From: JAKIYB01 sp964590255
GTDB lineage: Bacteria; Armatimonadota; Hebobacteria; CAIYQO01
Length of the DNA: 37,304 nucleotides
NCBI GenBank assembly: GCA_964590255.1
Contig: CAZPYA010000044.1
Span: 1 to 37,304 of the forward strand
Reading direction: 5' to 3'
In this document: positions 8,326-15,136 of the stretch, piece by piece
How positions within the stretch are numbered: position 1 is the stretch's first letter
How the letters are laid out: each line of letters opens with the position of its first letter
Translations under genes and position numbers: made by a program
Notes under the pieces: model-generated
Databases searched by the model: none
What the model was told of the DNA's origin: nothing
The model's input: only the letters and a program-made list of their open reading frames with translations

Positions 8326-10257
8326 TTACTCCGATTCCGGCAGCTTCCCCTCGTCCTTCAGCTTGGCGATGAAGTCATCAAGCGACATCGCGCCGAGGTC
8401 GCCGTCTACGCGGCTGCGCACGCCGACGGAGCGGGACTCCATCTCCTTGTCGCCGACGACGAGCATGTAGGGCACCTTCTGCAGTTGCGCTTCGCGGATC
8501 TTGTAGCGCATCGATTCGCTGCGCAGGTCGGCGTCCACGCGCGCCGGCAGCTTGCGCAGCGCGGCCTGCACCTCTTTCGCGTAGTCCTGGTGCCGCTCGG
8601 CGATGGGTATCACGACCGCCTGCACGGGTGCCATCCACACCGGGAACGCCCCGGCGAAGTGCTCGATGAGCAGGCCGAAGAAGCGCTCCAGCGAGCCGAA
8701 CGGCGCGCGGTGGATCATTACCGGGCGGTGCGGTTGGCCGTCTTCGGCGATGTATTCGAGCTGGAAGCGCTCGGGCAGGTTGTAATCCACCTGCACAGTG
8801 CCGAGCTGCCACTCGCGCCCGATGGAGTCGCGCACGAGGAAGTCGAGTTTGGGCCCATAGAAAGCCGCCTCGCCCTCCGCGACGATGTAGTCCATGCCTA
8901 AGTCTTGCACGGCGTTGAGGATGGCCGCCTGCGCCTTGTCCCAGTTCTCCGGGTCGCCGACGTATTTATCGGACGCCGGGTCGCGCAGCGACACGCGCAC
9001 CTTGAAGTCCGTCAGTCCGAAGGTGTTGAAGACGAAGAGTACCAGCGACACCGTGTCTTTAAACTCGGCGTCGAGCTGCTCGGGCGTGCAGTAGATGTGC
9101 GCGTCGTCCTGGGTGAAGCCGCGTACGCGCGTCAACCCGCCCAGCTCGCCGCTCTGCTCGAAGCGGTAGACGTTGCCGAACTCGGCCAGCCGCAGCGGCA
9201 GGTCGCGGTAGCTGCGCATCTCCGACTTGTAGATGATGTTGTGGTGCGGGCAGCTCATCGGCTTCAGCAGATAGCCCTCTTCCTCGCCATTCTCCTCGTT
9301 GAAGGTGATCGGCGGGAACTGGCTGTCCTTGTAATACGGGTAGTGCCCGGAGGTGCGGTACAGATCCAGCTTGCCGATGACCGGCGTGTAGATGGGCAGG
9401 TAGCCGCGCTTTGTCAGCTCGGTGCGCAGGAAGGTCTCCAATATCGTGCGGATGATGGCGCCCTTGGGCAGCCACAGCGGCAAGCCCGCGCCCACTTCCG
9501 GCGAGATCATGAACAGCCCCAGCTCGCGGCCCAGGCGCCGGTGGTCGCGGCGCTTCGCCTCCTCGCGCATCTGGATGAATTGATCCAGCTCTTCCTGGGT
9601 GGCGAAGGCGGTGCCGTAGATGCGCTGCAGCATCGGGCGCTTCTCGTCGCCGCGCCAGTACGCCCCGGCCACCGAGAGCAGCTTGAACGCCTGCAGCCGG
9701 CCGGTGGTGGGCACGTGCGGGCCGCGGCACAGGTCGAAGAAGTCACCTTGCCGGTAGATGGTCACCGTCGACTGCGGGATCTCTTCCAGAATCTCTGCCT
9801 TGAACGGGTTGCCCATCTCACGGTACTGCGCGATGCACGCCTCGCGGTCCAGCTCTTCGCGCTGCACCGGCTGGTTCTGCCGCGCCAGCTTCTTCATCTC
9901 GTCTTCGATGGCGGCCAGGTCTTCCTCGGGGAATGGGCGCGACATGGCGAGGTCGTAGTAGAACCCCGTCTCGATGGACGGCCCGATGGTCGGCTTCGCG
10001 TCGGGGAAGAGCCGCAGCACCGCCTGCGCCATCAGGTGCGCGGCCGAGTGCCGCAGAATCTCCAGCCCCAGCGGATCGCGGCCGTCGATGACTTCGATCT
10101 CCTGTCCCACCGGCAGCGGCGCGGTCAGGTCCAGATACTCTTCGCCCAGCTTCACCGCCACCGCGGTCTTCGCCAGCTCTTTGTGGAACTGCTTCAGCCA
10201 GGACAGGATGGCGCGCTCCCCCGACTCATTTTCACTGATTTTCACCCGTTCAGACAT
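8326..10257 (-). CDS. thrS: Threonyl-tRNA synthetase
   Basis: A 643-residue class II synthetase of normal length that charges tRNA-Thr. Domains in order: a divergent TGS-like region (1-62), the editing domain (about 65-220) with the HSAAH metal-site motif and CRGPHVP, the catalytic core (about 245-535) and the HGTP anticodon-binding domain (about 540-640, PVQAVVIPI). Class II motifs are visible, including RFEQSGELGGLTRVRGF (motif 2). The catalytic zinc ligand is Cys336 in MSCPHH. The ATG at 10257 has AAGGAG seven bases upstream. A roughly 290-base leader with a candidate attenuator precedes it, so expression may respond to threonyl-tRNA, ribosome position or a bound factor. Confidence 0.96.
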   Translation of the reverse strand: MSERVKISENESGERAILSWLKQFHKELAKTAVAVKLGEEYLDLTAPLPVGQEIEVIDGRDPLGLEILRHSAAHLMAQAVLRLFPDAKPTIGPSIETGFYYDLAMSRPFPEEDLAAIEDEMKKLARQNQPVQREELDREACIAQYREMGNPFKAEILEEIPQSTVTIYRQGDFFDLCRGPHVPTTGRLQAFKLLSVAGAYWRGDEKRPMLQRIYGTAFATQEELDQFIQMREEAKRRDHRRLGRELGLFMISPEVGAGLPLWLPKGAIIRTILETFLRTELTKRGYLPIYTPVIGKLDLYRTSGHYPYYKDSQFPPITFNEENGEEEGYLLKPMSCPHHNIIYKSEMRSYRDLPLRLAEFGNVYRFEQSGELGGLTRVRGFTQDDAHIYCTPEQLDAEFKDTVSLVLFVFNTFGLTDFKVRVSLRDPASDKYVGDPENWDKAQAAILNAVQDLGMDYIVAEGEAAFYGPKLDFLVRDSIGREWQLGTVQVDYNLPERFQLEYIAEDGQPHRPVMIHRAPFGSLERFFGLLIEHFAGAFPVWMAPVQAVVIPIAERHQDYAKEVQAALRKLPARVDADLRSESMRYKIREAQLQKVPYMLVVGDKEMESRSVGVRSRVDGDLGAMSLDDFIAKLKDEGKLPESE

Positions 10258-10279
10258 GATCGTTCTCCTTCATCTCCTC

Positions 10280-10412
10280 GGTTCACCTCTCCCCCTCGCC
10301 CCCTCCCCTACATGGGGAGGGGGTAAAACGGAGACAATATGCGAAACCTGATTCATCATTCCACTCACTCCCCCTCCCCACATCGGGGAGGAGGCCGGGG
10401 GAGAGATGAACC
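10280..10412. repeat. Doublet palindromic repeat in the thrS leader
   Basis: The arm GGTTCACCTCTCCCCCTCGC and onward (10280-10308) pairs imperfectly with 10385-10412. Each arm carries its own CCCCTCCCC...GGGGAGG hairpin (10299-10322 and 10371-10390). The unit belongs to the CTCTCCCC/GGGGAGAG-type repeats at 14186-14207, 26783-26917, 33538-33570 and 33742-33941. It lies wholly inside the predicted thrS 5' untranslated region. Confidence 0.6.
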
Positions 10413-10422
10413 GCGATCAATC

Positions 10423-10532
10423 AAAAAACCCTCTCCCGCATCCGGGAAAGGGTTTCGTAAAAAACAGACGTGTCACAACTCCCGGATGCGCCTATGGCCT
10501 CCGGGTAGTCGTCACGAACTCAGCCTCATGAC
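10423..10532 (-). promoter_or_regulatory. Candidate thrS transcription attenuator
   Basis: On the minus strand a 13-bp stem with one mismatch and a 4-base loop (10426-10455) ends in six Ts (10428-10423), a textbook intrinsic terminator 170 bases before thrS. Its promoter-proximal arm and loop (10437-10447) are exactly complementary over 11 bases to 10480-10490, forming a competing antiterminator. That strand can in turn be held by CCCGGA (10481-10486) pairing with TCCGGG (10500-10505). A first hairpin is formed by 10511-10517 and 10526-10532 with one wobble pair. The T-box consensus TGGNACCGCG is absent and no Thr-rich leader peptide is seen, so the ligand or sensing mode is unknown. Confidence 0.6.
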
Positions 10533-10554
10533 GGTGCGACAGCATAATGCGAAA

Positions 10555-10583
10555 AGTATAGGGCGGGAGGGAGCGGTTGTCAA
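10555..10583 (-). promoter_or_regulatory. thrS promoter, TTGACA-N17-TATACT
   Basis: A perfect -35 (complement of 10578-10583) and a five-of-six -10 (complement of 10555-10560) with the ideal 17-base spacer. The predicted start is near 10548, giving a leader of about 290 bases. Confidence 0.85.
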
Positions 10584-10596
10584 ATGGCGGCATATA

Positions 10597-10629
10597 CCAA
10601 AACGAAAACCTCCCGCCGCGGCGGGAGGT
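10597..10629 (-). terminator. tRNA-Val terminator
   Basis: ACCTCCCGCC-GC-GGCGGGAGGT (10608-10629) is a 10-bp perfect stem followed on the minus strand by TTTCGTTTT. It ends the tRNA-Val transcript 12 bases past the tRNA and separates it from the thrS promoter. Confidence 0.85.
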
Positions 10630-10640
10630 GAATTGTGCGA

Positions 10641-10715
10641 TGGTGGGCGCTATAGGGATCGCACCTATGACCTTCTCGGTGTCAACGAGATGTTCTACTA
10701 CTGAACTAAGCGCCC
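10641..10715 (-). tRNA. tRNA-Val (anticodon GAC)
   Basis: The minus strand folds into a complete cloverleaf of 75 nucleotides. The acceptor stem is GGGCGCT/AGCGCCC, the D arm GTTC/GAAC, the anticodon stem TCTCG/CGAGA with loop TTGACAC, and the T arm ATAGG/CCTAT with TGCGATC. The anticodon GAC is at plus positions 10681-10683 and reads GUC/GUU (Val). The 3' CCA is encoded (10641-10643). It has its own promoter and terminator, so it is a single-gene transcription unit. Confidence 0.95.
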
Positions 10716-10730
10716 GGAATGACGGAAAGA

Positions 10731-10759
10731 AGTATAGCGGGAACGGCGCAACCTGTCAA
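10731..10759 (-). promoter_or_regulatory. tRNA-Val promoter, TTGACA-N17-TATACT
   Basis: Complements of 10754-10759 (-35) and 10731-10736 (-10), spacer 17. The predicted start is near 10724, nine bases before the mature tRNA. The hexamers and spacing equal those of the thrS promoter and of the promoter at 37186-37214. Confidence 0.88.
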
Positions 10760-10773
10760 ATCGGAGACGTGAC

Positions 10774-10794
10774 AACCACAGAGACACAGAGGCA
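10774..10794 (+). repeat. 21-base dispersed repeat, copy 2
   Basis: Agrees at 19 of 21 positions with the reverse complement of 8302-8322. Confidence 0.5.
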
Positions 10795-11050
10795 TTGAAG
10801 CATCGTCGAATAGAACCATTCGATGTCAGGTCGGGTAAAAGTTCAGGAAGCGATGCCGGATGGTCTGGAGTGCCCGCTTGGCCTGGGACAGTGTCCAAGC
10901 ACCCGGTTTTTTTTTCGCGGACGCCTTCCGCCACCAGGGCCCGCGCACCGGCGGCCAGTTCCAGAGACGCTGATCGTATGTGCCGCTGTAGGTATGCATG
11001 CTCAATGACCGCGCCTGTAACGGAATAGTAATCGGCCTTGTGCAATTCCC
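10795..11050. other. Non-coding stretch with hairpin and T9 run
   Basis: No convincing gene lies between tRNA-Val and miaB. On the plus strand GCTTGG (10876-10881) and CCAAGC (10895-10900) close a hairpin with an inner GGAC/GTCC pair, followed six bases later by nine Ts (10907-10915). This could be an intrinsic terminator of an unrecognised small RNA, but I found no promoter with good -35 and -10 boxes. Confidence 0.3.
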
Positions 11051-12385
11051 CTACTCCACCATTCGTCCGCTGCACCCCCACAAATGCCCCTGCTCGGCCA
11101 CCACACGGACGAGATCACCGCGCCGGGGGAGCGTGGATACATCGAAGACGAAGGCTTTGTCGTTGCGGGCGCGGCCGGCGTAGCGGGTGGCGTCGCGCTC
11201 GCTGGGGCCTTCCACCAGCACCTCGGCGATGGTGCCGGCGGCAGCGGTGTTGATCGCGGTGCTGATGGCGTTTTGCAGCTCGACGAGGCGCTGCATGCGC
11301 GCCACTTTCACCGCCTGCGGCACCTGGTCGGGCATGGTGGCGGCCGGCGTGCCGGGGCGCGGGCTGTAGACGAACATGAACTGCTGGTCGAAGCGGAGGC
11401 GCCGGTAGGCCTCCAGGCAGGTCTCGAATAGCGCGTCCGTCTCGCCGGGGAAGCCGACAATGACGTCGGAGGTGACGCTGACACCGGGGATGCGCGCGCG
11501 GACGGCCGCCAGCAGCTCCTCGTAACGCGCCACGGTGTAGCCGCGCTTCATCGCCTTCAGCAGGCTGTCCTCGCCCGCCTGGATGGGCATGTGAAAATGC
11601 TCCATCACCTTCGGCATGTCCGCCACCGCGTCGATGATGCGCGGCGTCACCTCCAGCGGATGATTGGTGGTGAAGCGGATGCGCGCCAATCCCTCAATCG
11701 CGTGGAGCTGCTCGAAGAGCGTCACGATGTCGAAGGCCTTGCCGCGGTCGCGGCCGTAGGCCAGCACGCTCTGCCCCAGCAATGTCACCTCGCGCACGCC
11801 GGCGTCGGTCAGCCGGCGCACTTCCTCGGCGACGGATTCCGGCGCGCGGCTGCTAAATGCGCCGCGCACAGCGGGCACAATGCAGTAGGCACAGCGGTAG
11901 TTGCACCCCTCGATGATATTCACGAACGCCTTGATTTCGCCGGTACGGGTGTAGCGGGTGAAGTCCTGCTCGCCTTCCTGTTCCGGCTCCCCGTCCACGC
12001 CCGTCTCCACCAGCGGGCCATCGCTCTCCGCCAGCTCGGCGAGGATTTCCGGCAGCCGCGCCAACCGCCGCGGGCCGATGACCAGGTCGACGAACGGCGC
12101 GTGGCGGAGGATCGTCTTTCCCTCTTTTTCCGCCATGCAGCCGCACACACCTAGCTTCATGCCCGGTCGCGCCTCCTTGAAGCGTCGCAACTCACCCAGT
12201 CTGCTATAGACCTTGTGCTCCGGCTTTTCGCGCACGCAGCACGTCTCCAACAGCACCAGGTCGGCCTCTGCCGGGTCCGGCACTTCGGTATACCCCAGGG
12301 ACTCCAGCCGCCGCGCCGCCGCCGCCGCGTCGGCCACATTCATCTGGCATCCCCATATTTCGATGTGATAGGTTTTTTTAGACAT
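11051..12385 (-). CDS. miaB: tRNA-2-methylthio-N6-dimethylallyladenosine synthase
   Basis: A 444-residue radical-SAM methylthiotransferase that adds a methylthio group to i6A37 of tRNAs reading UNN codons. The N-terminal UPF0004 domain keeps the three Fe-S cysteines C13 (GCQMN), C49 (ETCCVRE) and C83 (GCMAE). The radical SAM cluster is C161-x-x-x-C165-x-x-C168 (CNYRCAYC). A TRAM domain ends the chain (about 378-442). CQMN and overall length favour MiaB over RimO or MtaB. The family's GQNVNSYG segment reads GQSVLAYG here. There is no ribosome binding site. The predicted start of transcription lies about seven bases before the ATG, so translation probably begins from a very short leader. Confidence 0.92.
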   Translation of the reverse strand: MSKKTYHIEIWGCQMNVADAAAAARRLESLGYTEVPDPAEADLVLLETCCVREKPEHKVYSRLGELRRFKEARPGMKLGVCGCMAEKEGKTILRHAPFVDLVIGPRRLARLPEILAELAESDGPLVETGVDGEPEQEGEQDFTRYTRTGEIKAFVNIIEGCNYRCAYCIVPAVRGAFSSRAPESVAEEVRRLTDAGVREVTLLGQSVLAYGRDRGKAFDIVTLFEQLHAIEGLARIRFTTNHPLEVTPRIIDAVADMPKVMEHFHMPIQAGEDSLLKAMKRGYTVARYEELLAAVRARIPGVSVTSDVIVGFPGETDALFETCLEAYRRLRFDQQFMFVYSPRPGTPAATMPDQVPQAVKVARMQRLVELQNAISTAINTAAAGTIAEVLVEGPSERDATRYAGRARNDKAFVFDVSTLPRRGDLVRVVAEQGHLWGCSGRMVE

Positions 12386-12398
12386 GATGACGGATGAT

Positions 12399-12428
12399 AC
12401 TGTAGCCGAATTCGCGACTGCTTGACAA
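12399..12428 (-). promoter_or_regulatory. miaB promoter, TTGTCA-N18-TACAGT
   Basis: -35 is the complement of 12423-12428 and -10 the complement of 12399-12404, with an 18-base spacer. The predicted start near 12392 leaves a leader of about seven bases. Confidence 0.55.
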
Positions 12429-12490
12429 GGGAACGGCGGCTGGCATCACCCCGCGGGCAACAGGCCCGGCAAGCATCTACCGGAGAACAT

Positions 12491-12539
12491 GCTCGCTGTC
12501 ACAGGCTTGCTGTTGCTCGCTGTCAAATGCCGTTATAGT
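12491..12539 (+). promoter_or_regulatory. Translin-gene promoter with direct repeats
   Basis: TATAGT (12534-12539) is a good -10. The -35 is weak (TTGCTC at 12513-12518 with a 15-base spacer). GCTCGCTGTCA occurs twice, at 12491-12501 and 12515-12525, 24 bases apart and flanking or overlapping the -35, as expected of an activator or repressor site. Confidence 0.42.
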
Positions 12540-12650
12540 GTGTGCATGATGGCGCCATCGGTAATGATGAGGGTTGCTATCGATTGATCTCATACAAAGA
12601 TTGTGCTATGTATAGATCGTGAATGCTGTAGATGTCTGGAGGGAGACCCC

Positions 12651-13304
12651 ATGTTCCAAATGGACCGCTTCCGCGAGATCTGTGAGACGATTCGCGGGCA
12701 ATTCGATGCGAAAGATGCCGCGCGCGAGAAGGGCCTGACGTTGTCGCGCGAGGTGGTGCGCAACTGCGCGAACGCCATCCGCGCCATCCACCGGCGGCAG
12801 TTCGACGAAGCGCGCCGCCTCATCGCCGCCACCCACGACCTGGTGCGCGAGGCGAACGCCGTGCTGCGCGATTACCCGGACGTGATGTTCGCCGGCTTCC
12901 TGCATGACGCGCAGAAGGAGTTCGCCGAGGCGGCGATCTTCCTCTCGGTCGTGGCGGGCGACACGCTGCCCGGCCCCGACGACCTGGAGGTGGCGTACCC
13001 CGCCTACCTGCACGGCGTGGGCGACGCCACCGGCGAGATGCGCCGGCTGATCCTCGACCGCATCCGCGAGGGCATCCCCGCCGCGCAGGAGACGGAAGAG
13101 CTGCTCAACGCCATGGACGAGATTTATTTCGTGCTCATCACCTTCGACTACCCCGCCGCCGTCACGGCCGGCCTGCGCCGCATCACCGATGTGCTGCGCG
13201 GCACCACCGAGCGCACCCGCGGCGACCTGTCGCTGGCCATCAGCCAGCAACAAGTACAGTCGGCCATCCAGCAGGCGCGCGCGGCGCTGGACAAGTCGGA
13301 GTGA
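12651..13304 (+). CDS. Translin/TRAX family protein
   Basis: A 217-residue all-helical protein of the translin family. In eukaryotes translin and TRAX form the C3PO RNase that trims small RNAs and tRNA fragments; homologues occur in archaea and scattered bacteria. Family signatures seen here are GFLHDAQKEFAEA, a Y-x-x-GVGDATGEMRR-like segment and ERTRGDLS. The catalytic pattern of TRAX, a Glu-x-x-Glu pair plus a later Asp, is present as E90, E93 and D192. The protein may therefore be an active nuclease rather than only RNA/DNA-binding; that is inference. GGAGGGAG (12638-12645) supports the ATG at 12651 over the start at 12603. Neighbours are miaB (divergent) and a MerR-type regulator. Confidence 0.85.
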   Translation: MFQMDRFREICETIRGQFDAKDAAREKGLTLSREVVRNCANAIRAIHRRQFDEARRLIAATHDLVREANAVLRDYPDVMFAGFLHDAQKEFAEAAIFLSVVAGDTLPGPDDLEVAYPAYLHGVGDATGEMRRLILDRIREGIPAAQETEELLNAMDEIYFVLITFDYPAAVTAGLRRITDVLRGTTERTRGDLSLAISQQQVQSAIQQARAALDKSE

Positions 13305-13510
13305 CGTGACGTTGTCCAGCGTGTATCTCGTATCATCCGCCCATCTGTCATAGCCCCGCTCGTGTTCAGACATCCGCACACGAGCGGATGTAATTCGTCA
13401 GGTGTGTTTCCCAAACCACAACCCGGCTGCCGTATATTTCATACTCTGTATGCGGACGTGTTGACTCGGGCAGCGGCTGGCCGGTGCCCAGGCGGGGAGG
13501 GGAACATCGC

Positions 13511-14158
13511 ATGAGACTTAGCGGGAGGAACACCGGGAAAAATTCATTGGCCCCCATCGACTCGGAGGAGTTGCTGCTCGGCTTGAAGCTCACCACCGGG
13601 AAAGCGGCGGAGTTCTGCGATATCTCGCGGCGGCAGCTCTGCTACTGGACCGACAAGGGCATCATCGAGACAGTAGAGGGGGAGGCGGAAACCGATGAGC
13701 TGGGCGAGGACGGCATTCGGCGGGTGTATGATTTTCCCGCGCTGCGCAAAGTGCTGCTCATCAAGCAGTTACTGGAGCAGGGACGCGGGCTGAAGCGCGC
13801 CACGCGGGAAGTGGAAAGCTACCTGCAGCAGCGCGAAGACGAAGAGCTGGAGGCCGACGCCGACCGGCGCACGCGCGAAGACGCCCTGCAGCGCCACACC
13901 CAGCGGTTGGAAGAGCTGGCGGAGCAGGTGCGCATGGGCGTGCAGCGCGGGCGGGTACCGCCCGCGGAACTGCGCCGGCTGGCGCACGAAGTCCTCGGCT
14001 TCATGGAGCTGCTCACCTACGACGAAAGCGCCACCATGCAGTTACAGGAAGACGTGAACACCATCAACCAGTTTCGCTCGATGCTGGACCAACTGTCGCT
14101 GGACATCGACGCGAAAGTGGTGGAGCCGCCCGGCATGTCACGGCGTACACTGCGCTAG
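13511..14158 (+). CDS. MerR-type transcriptional regulator
   Basis: A 215-residue regulator with a MerR-like winged helix (about 26-90): TGKAAEFCDISRRQLCYW is the helix-turn-helix and RVYDFPALRKVLLIKQLLEQG the usual wing and third helix. A long Glu/Arg-rich coiled-coil segment (about 95-145) follows, then a C-terminal helical region with no recognisable ligand-binding domain and no cysteine cluster, so no effector can be named. GGAGGGG (13496-13502) supports the ATG at 13511 rather than GTG at 13484. A small dyad CATAC-TCT-GTATG (13440-13452) upstream could be its own operator. It is convergent with csrA. Confidence 0.82.
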   Translation: MRLSGRNTGKNSLAPIDSEELLLGLKLTTGKAAEFCDISRRQLCYWTDKGIIETVEGEAETDELGEDGIRRVYDFPALRKVLLIKQLLEQGRGLKRATREVESYLQQREDEELEADADRRTREDALQRHTQRLEELAEQVRMGVQRGRVPPAELRRLAHEVLGFMELLTYDESATMQLQEDVNTINQFRSMLDQLSLDIDAKVVEPPGMSRRTLR

Positions 14159-14185
14159 TGGGTCATGTGTCATGACTTCCGCTTT

Positions 14186-14220
14186 CCCCTCTCCTCGGGG
14201 AGAGGGGCAGGGGTGAGGGA
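14186..14220. repeat. Single REP-like hairpin between convergent genes
   Basis: CCCCTCTCC (14186-14194) and GGAGAGGGG (14199-14207) form a 9-bp stem, followed by the CAGGGGTGAGGG tail shared with the other pyrimidine-rich repeats. It may also stop transcription from both sides, but there is no U-tract. Confidence 0.55.
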
Positions 14221-14361
14221 CGCCCGCAGGCGCGCATGATGATTGTCATGACAAACGACCCACCAGTGCTCCAGCAATCGGAACACGAGCGCATGAAGAT
14301 ACCGCGGCCCTCGCGCATAGCGGGGGCCGGATGCGTGGCAGTGGGGCGCGCGCCGGGCGTG

Positions 14362-14583
14362 TTATTCCGCGGCAGTCGGTTCGGCTCCAGCTTCGGCTTC
14401 GGCTTCGGCCGCGGCCGCCTGGGCCGCCGCCTCGCGCAGCAGGAGCTCTTTGCGGTTCACGCGAATCTCCCGCGGCGCGGTGATGCCGAGGCGCACTTGC
14501 TCGCCGCGCACTTCAAGCACGGTGATCTCAATGCCGCCGTCAATGACAATGCTCTGTCCGGTTTTCCGTGTGAGTACTAACAT
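14362..14583 (-). CDS. csrA: Carbon storage regulator CsrA
   Basis: A 73-residue post-transcriptional regulator that binds GGA-containing hairpins in mRNA leaders and controls carbon use and motility. The core (1-50) has the family's MLVLTRKTGQS start, the GITAPREIRV strand and the VNRKE segment with the RNA-contacting Arg. The C-terminus is an Ala/Glu-rich extension of about 20 residues, longer than the usual 61-residue protein. The ATG at 14583 is chosen because CsrA begins MLVL; AAGGTGG lies about nine bases upstream. No fliW or flagellar genes are near. The start codon overlaps a CsrA-like site, suggesting autorepression. Confidence 0.95.
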   Translation of the reverse strand: MLVLTRKTGQSIVIDGGIEITVLEVRGEQVRLGITAPREIRVNRKELLLREAAAQAAAAEAEAEAGAEPTAAE

Positions 14584-14592
14584 CCGTTGTAT
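14580..14592 (-). promoter_or_regulatory. Candidate CsrA autoregulatory site at the csrA start
   Basis: The minus strand reads ATACAACGGATGT across the start codon. It equals the known CsrA high-affinity consensus RUACARGGAUGU apart from one extra C. A second GGA (TGGAT) lies just upstream, giving the paired sites that a CsrA dimer often bridges. Confidence 0.45.
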
Positions 14593-14655
14593 CCACCTTT
14601 CCGCATCGCTGACTGTGTGCATTCCAAATTCCACACACTTATGCGGAGCACGTTT

Positions 14656-14694
14656 ACTGTAACGCACCCCCCGGCAGGTCGTCAACTGGTTGAC
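14656..14694 (-). promoter_or_regulatory. csrA promoter, TTGACG-N18-TACAGT, with dyad
   Basis: -35 is the complement of 14680-14685, -10 the complement of 14656-14661, spacer 18, start near 14649. GTCAAC-TG-GTTGAC (14681-14694) is a perfect dyad overlapping the -35 and could be an operator. Confidence 0.5.
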
Positions 14695-14742
14695 CGCTTT
14701 TCTTCTCCTGGCGCCGTCCGGCCCGCCGTCCGGGAGAGCCAC

Positions 14743-15136
14743 TGACAGGCTACCCGGTACTTGATAGATTTAATCCATTATCACTTAAGAAGCATCATGC
14801 ATATTGTATCGCCTGCCGCGGTTCCTGGCAAGCGCCGTGCCCGAAAGGGGTTCGCGCGTCGCCGGCGAAAAAAATGTCACGAAAGCCGCGTCGTATTACG
14901 TAAATGAATGCGACGCTCATCCCGCAAATTCCTGCCATGTCACATGGTATTGTAGACAAATCATCGTAATCAATACAGTCAACTTGCCGGGAACGGAGGG
15001 GTGAGGAAGCTGACACCCTGGCATGCGTGAGTGCCGCGTGAACGGGGAACAAGAACTGTGCGCCGTGTGAAACGCCGCCGGCGGCGCGATTCTGTGTCCC
15101 GGAGACGAGTCGATTCTCATTCCGCTGCTGTATCTG
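14743..15136. other. Intergenic region with weak plus-strand promoter
   Basis: No gene is evident in these roughly 390 bases. TTGTAG (14950-14955), 18 bases, TACAGT (14974-14979) is a possible promoter for the next gene, giving a leader of about 150 bases. The leader holds a self-complementary GCCGCCGGCGGC (15074-15085). I recognise no riboswitch class. Confidence 0.35.

Noticed and set aside
10400..10420. T-box-like TGAACCGCGA near the thrS terminator
   Set aside because: It lies on the plus strand, opposite to thrS transcription, and lacks one base of the consensus.
10512..10529. Leader peptide MRLSS in the thrS leader
   Set aside because: No ribosome binding site and no Thr codons, so ribosome-stalling attenuation by Thr is not supported.
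10820..10915. Signal recognition particle RNA
   Set aside because: GGTCGGG and GGAAGC fragments recall it, but the conserved apical loop sequence and pairing are missing.
15005..15136. Riboswitch before the DUF2993-like gene
   Set aside because: G-rich and foldable, but none of the conserved cores I know (c-di-GMP, cobalamin, SAM, Moco) can be placed.
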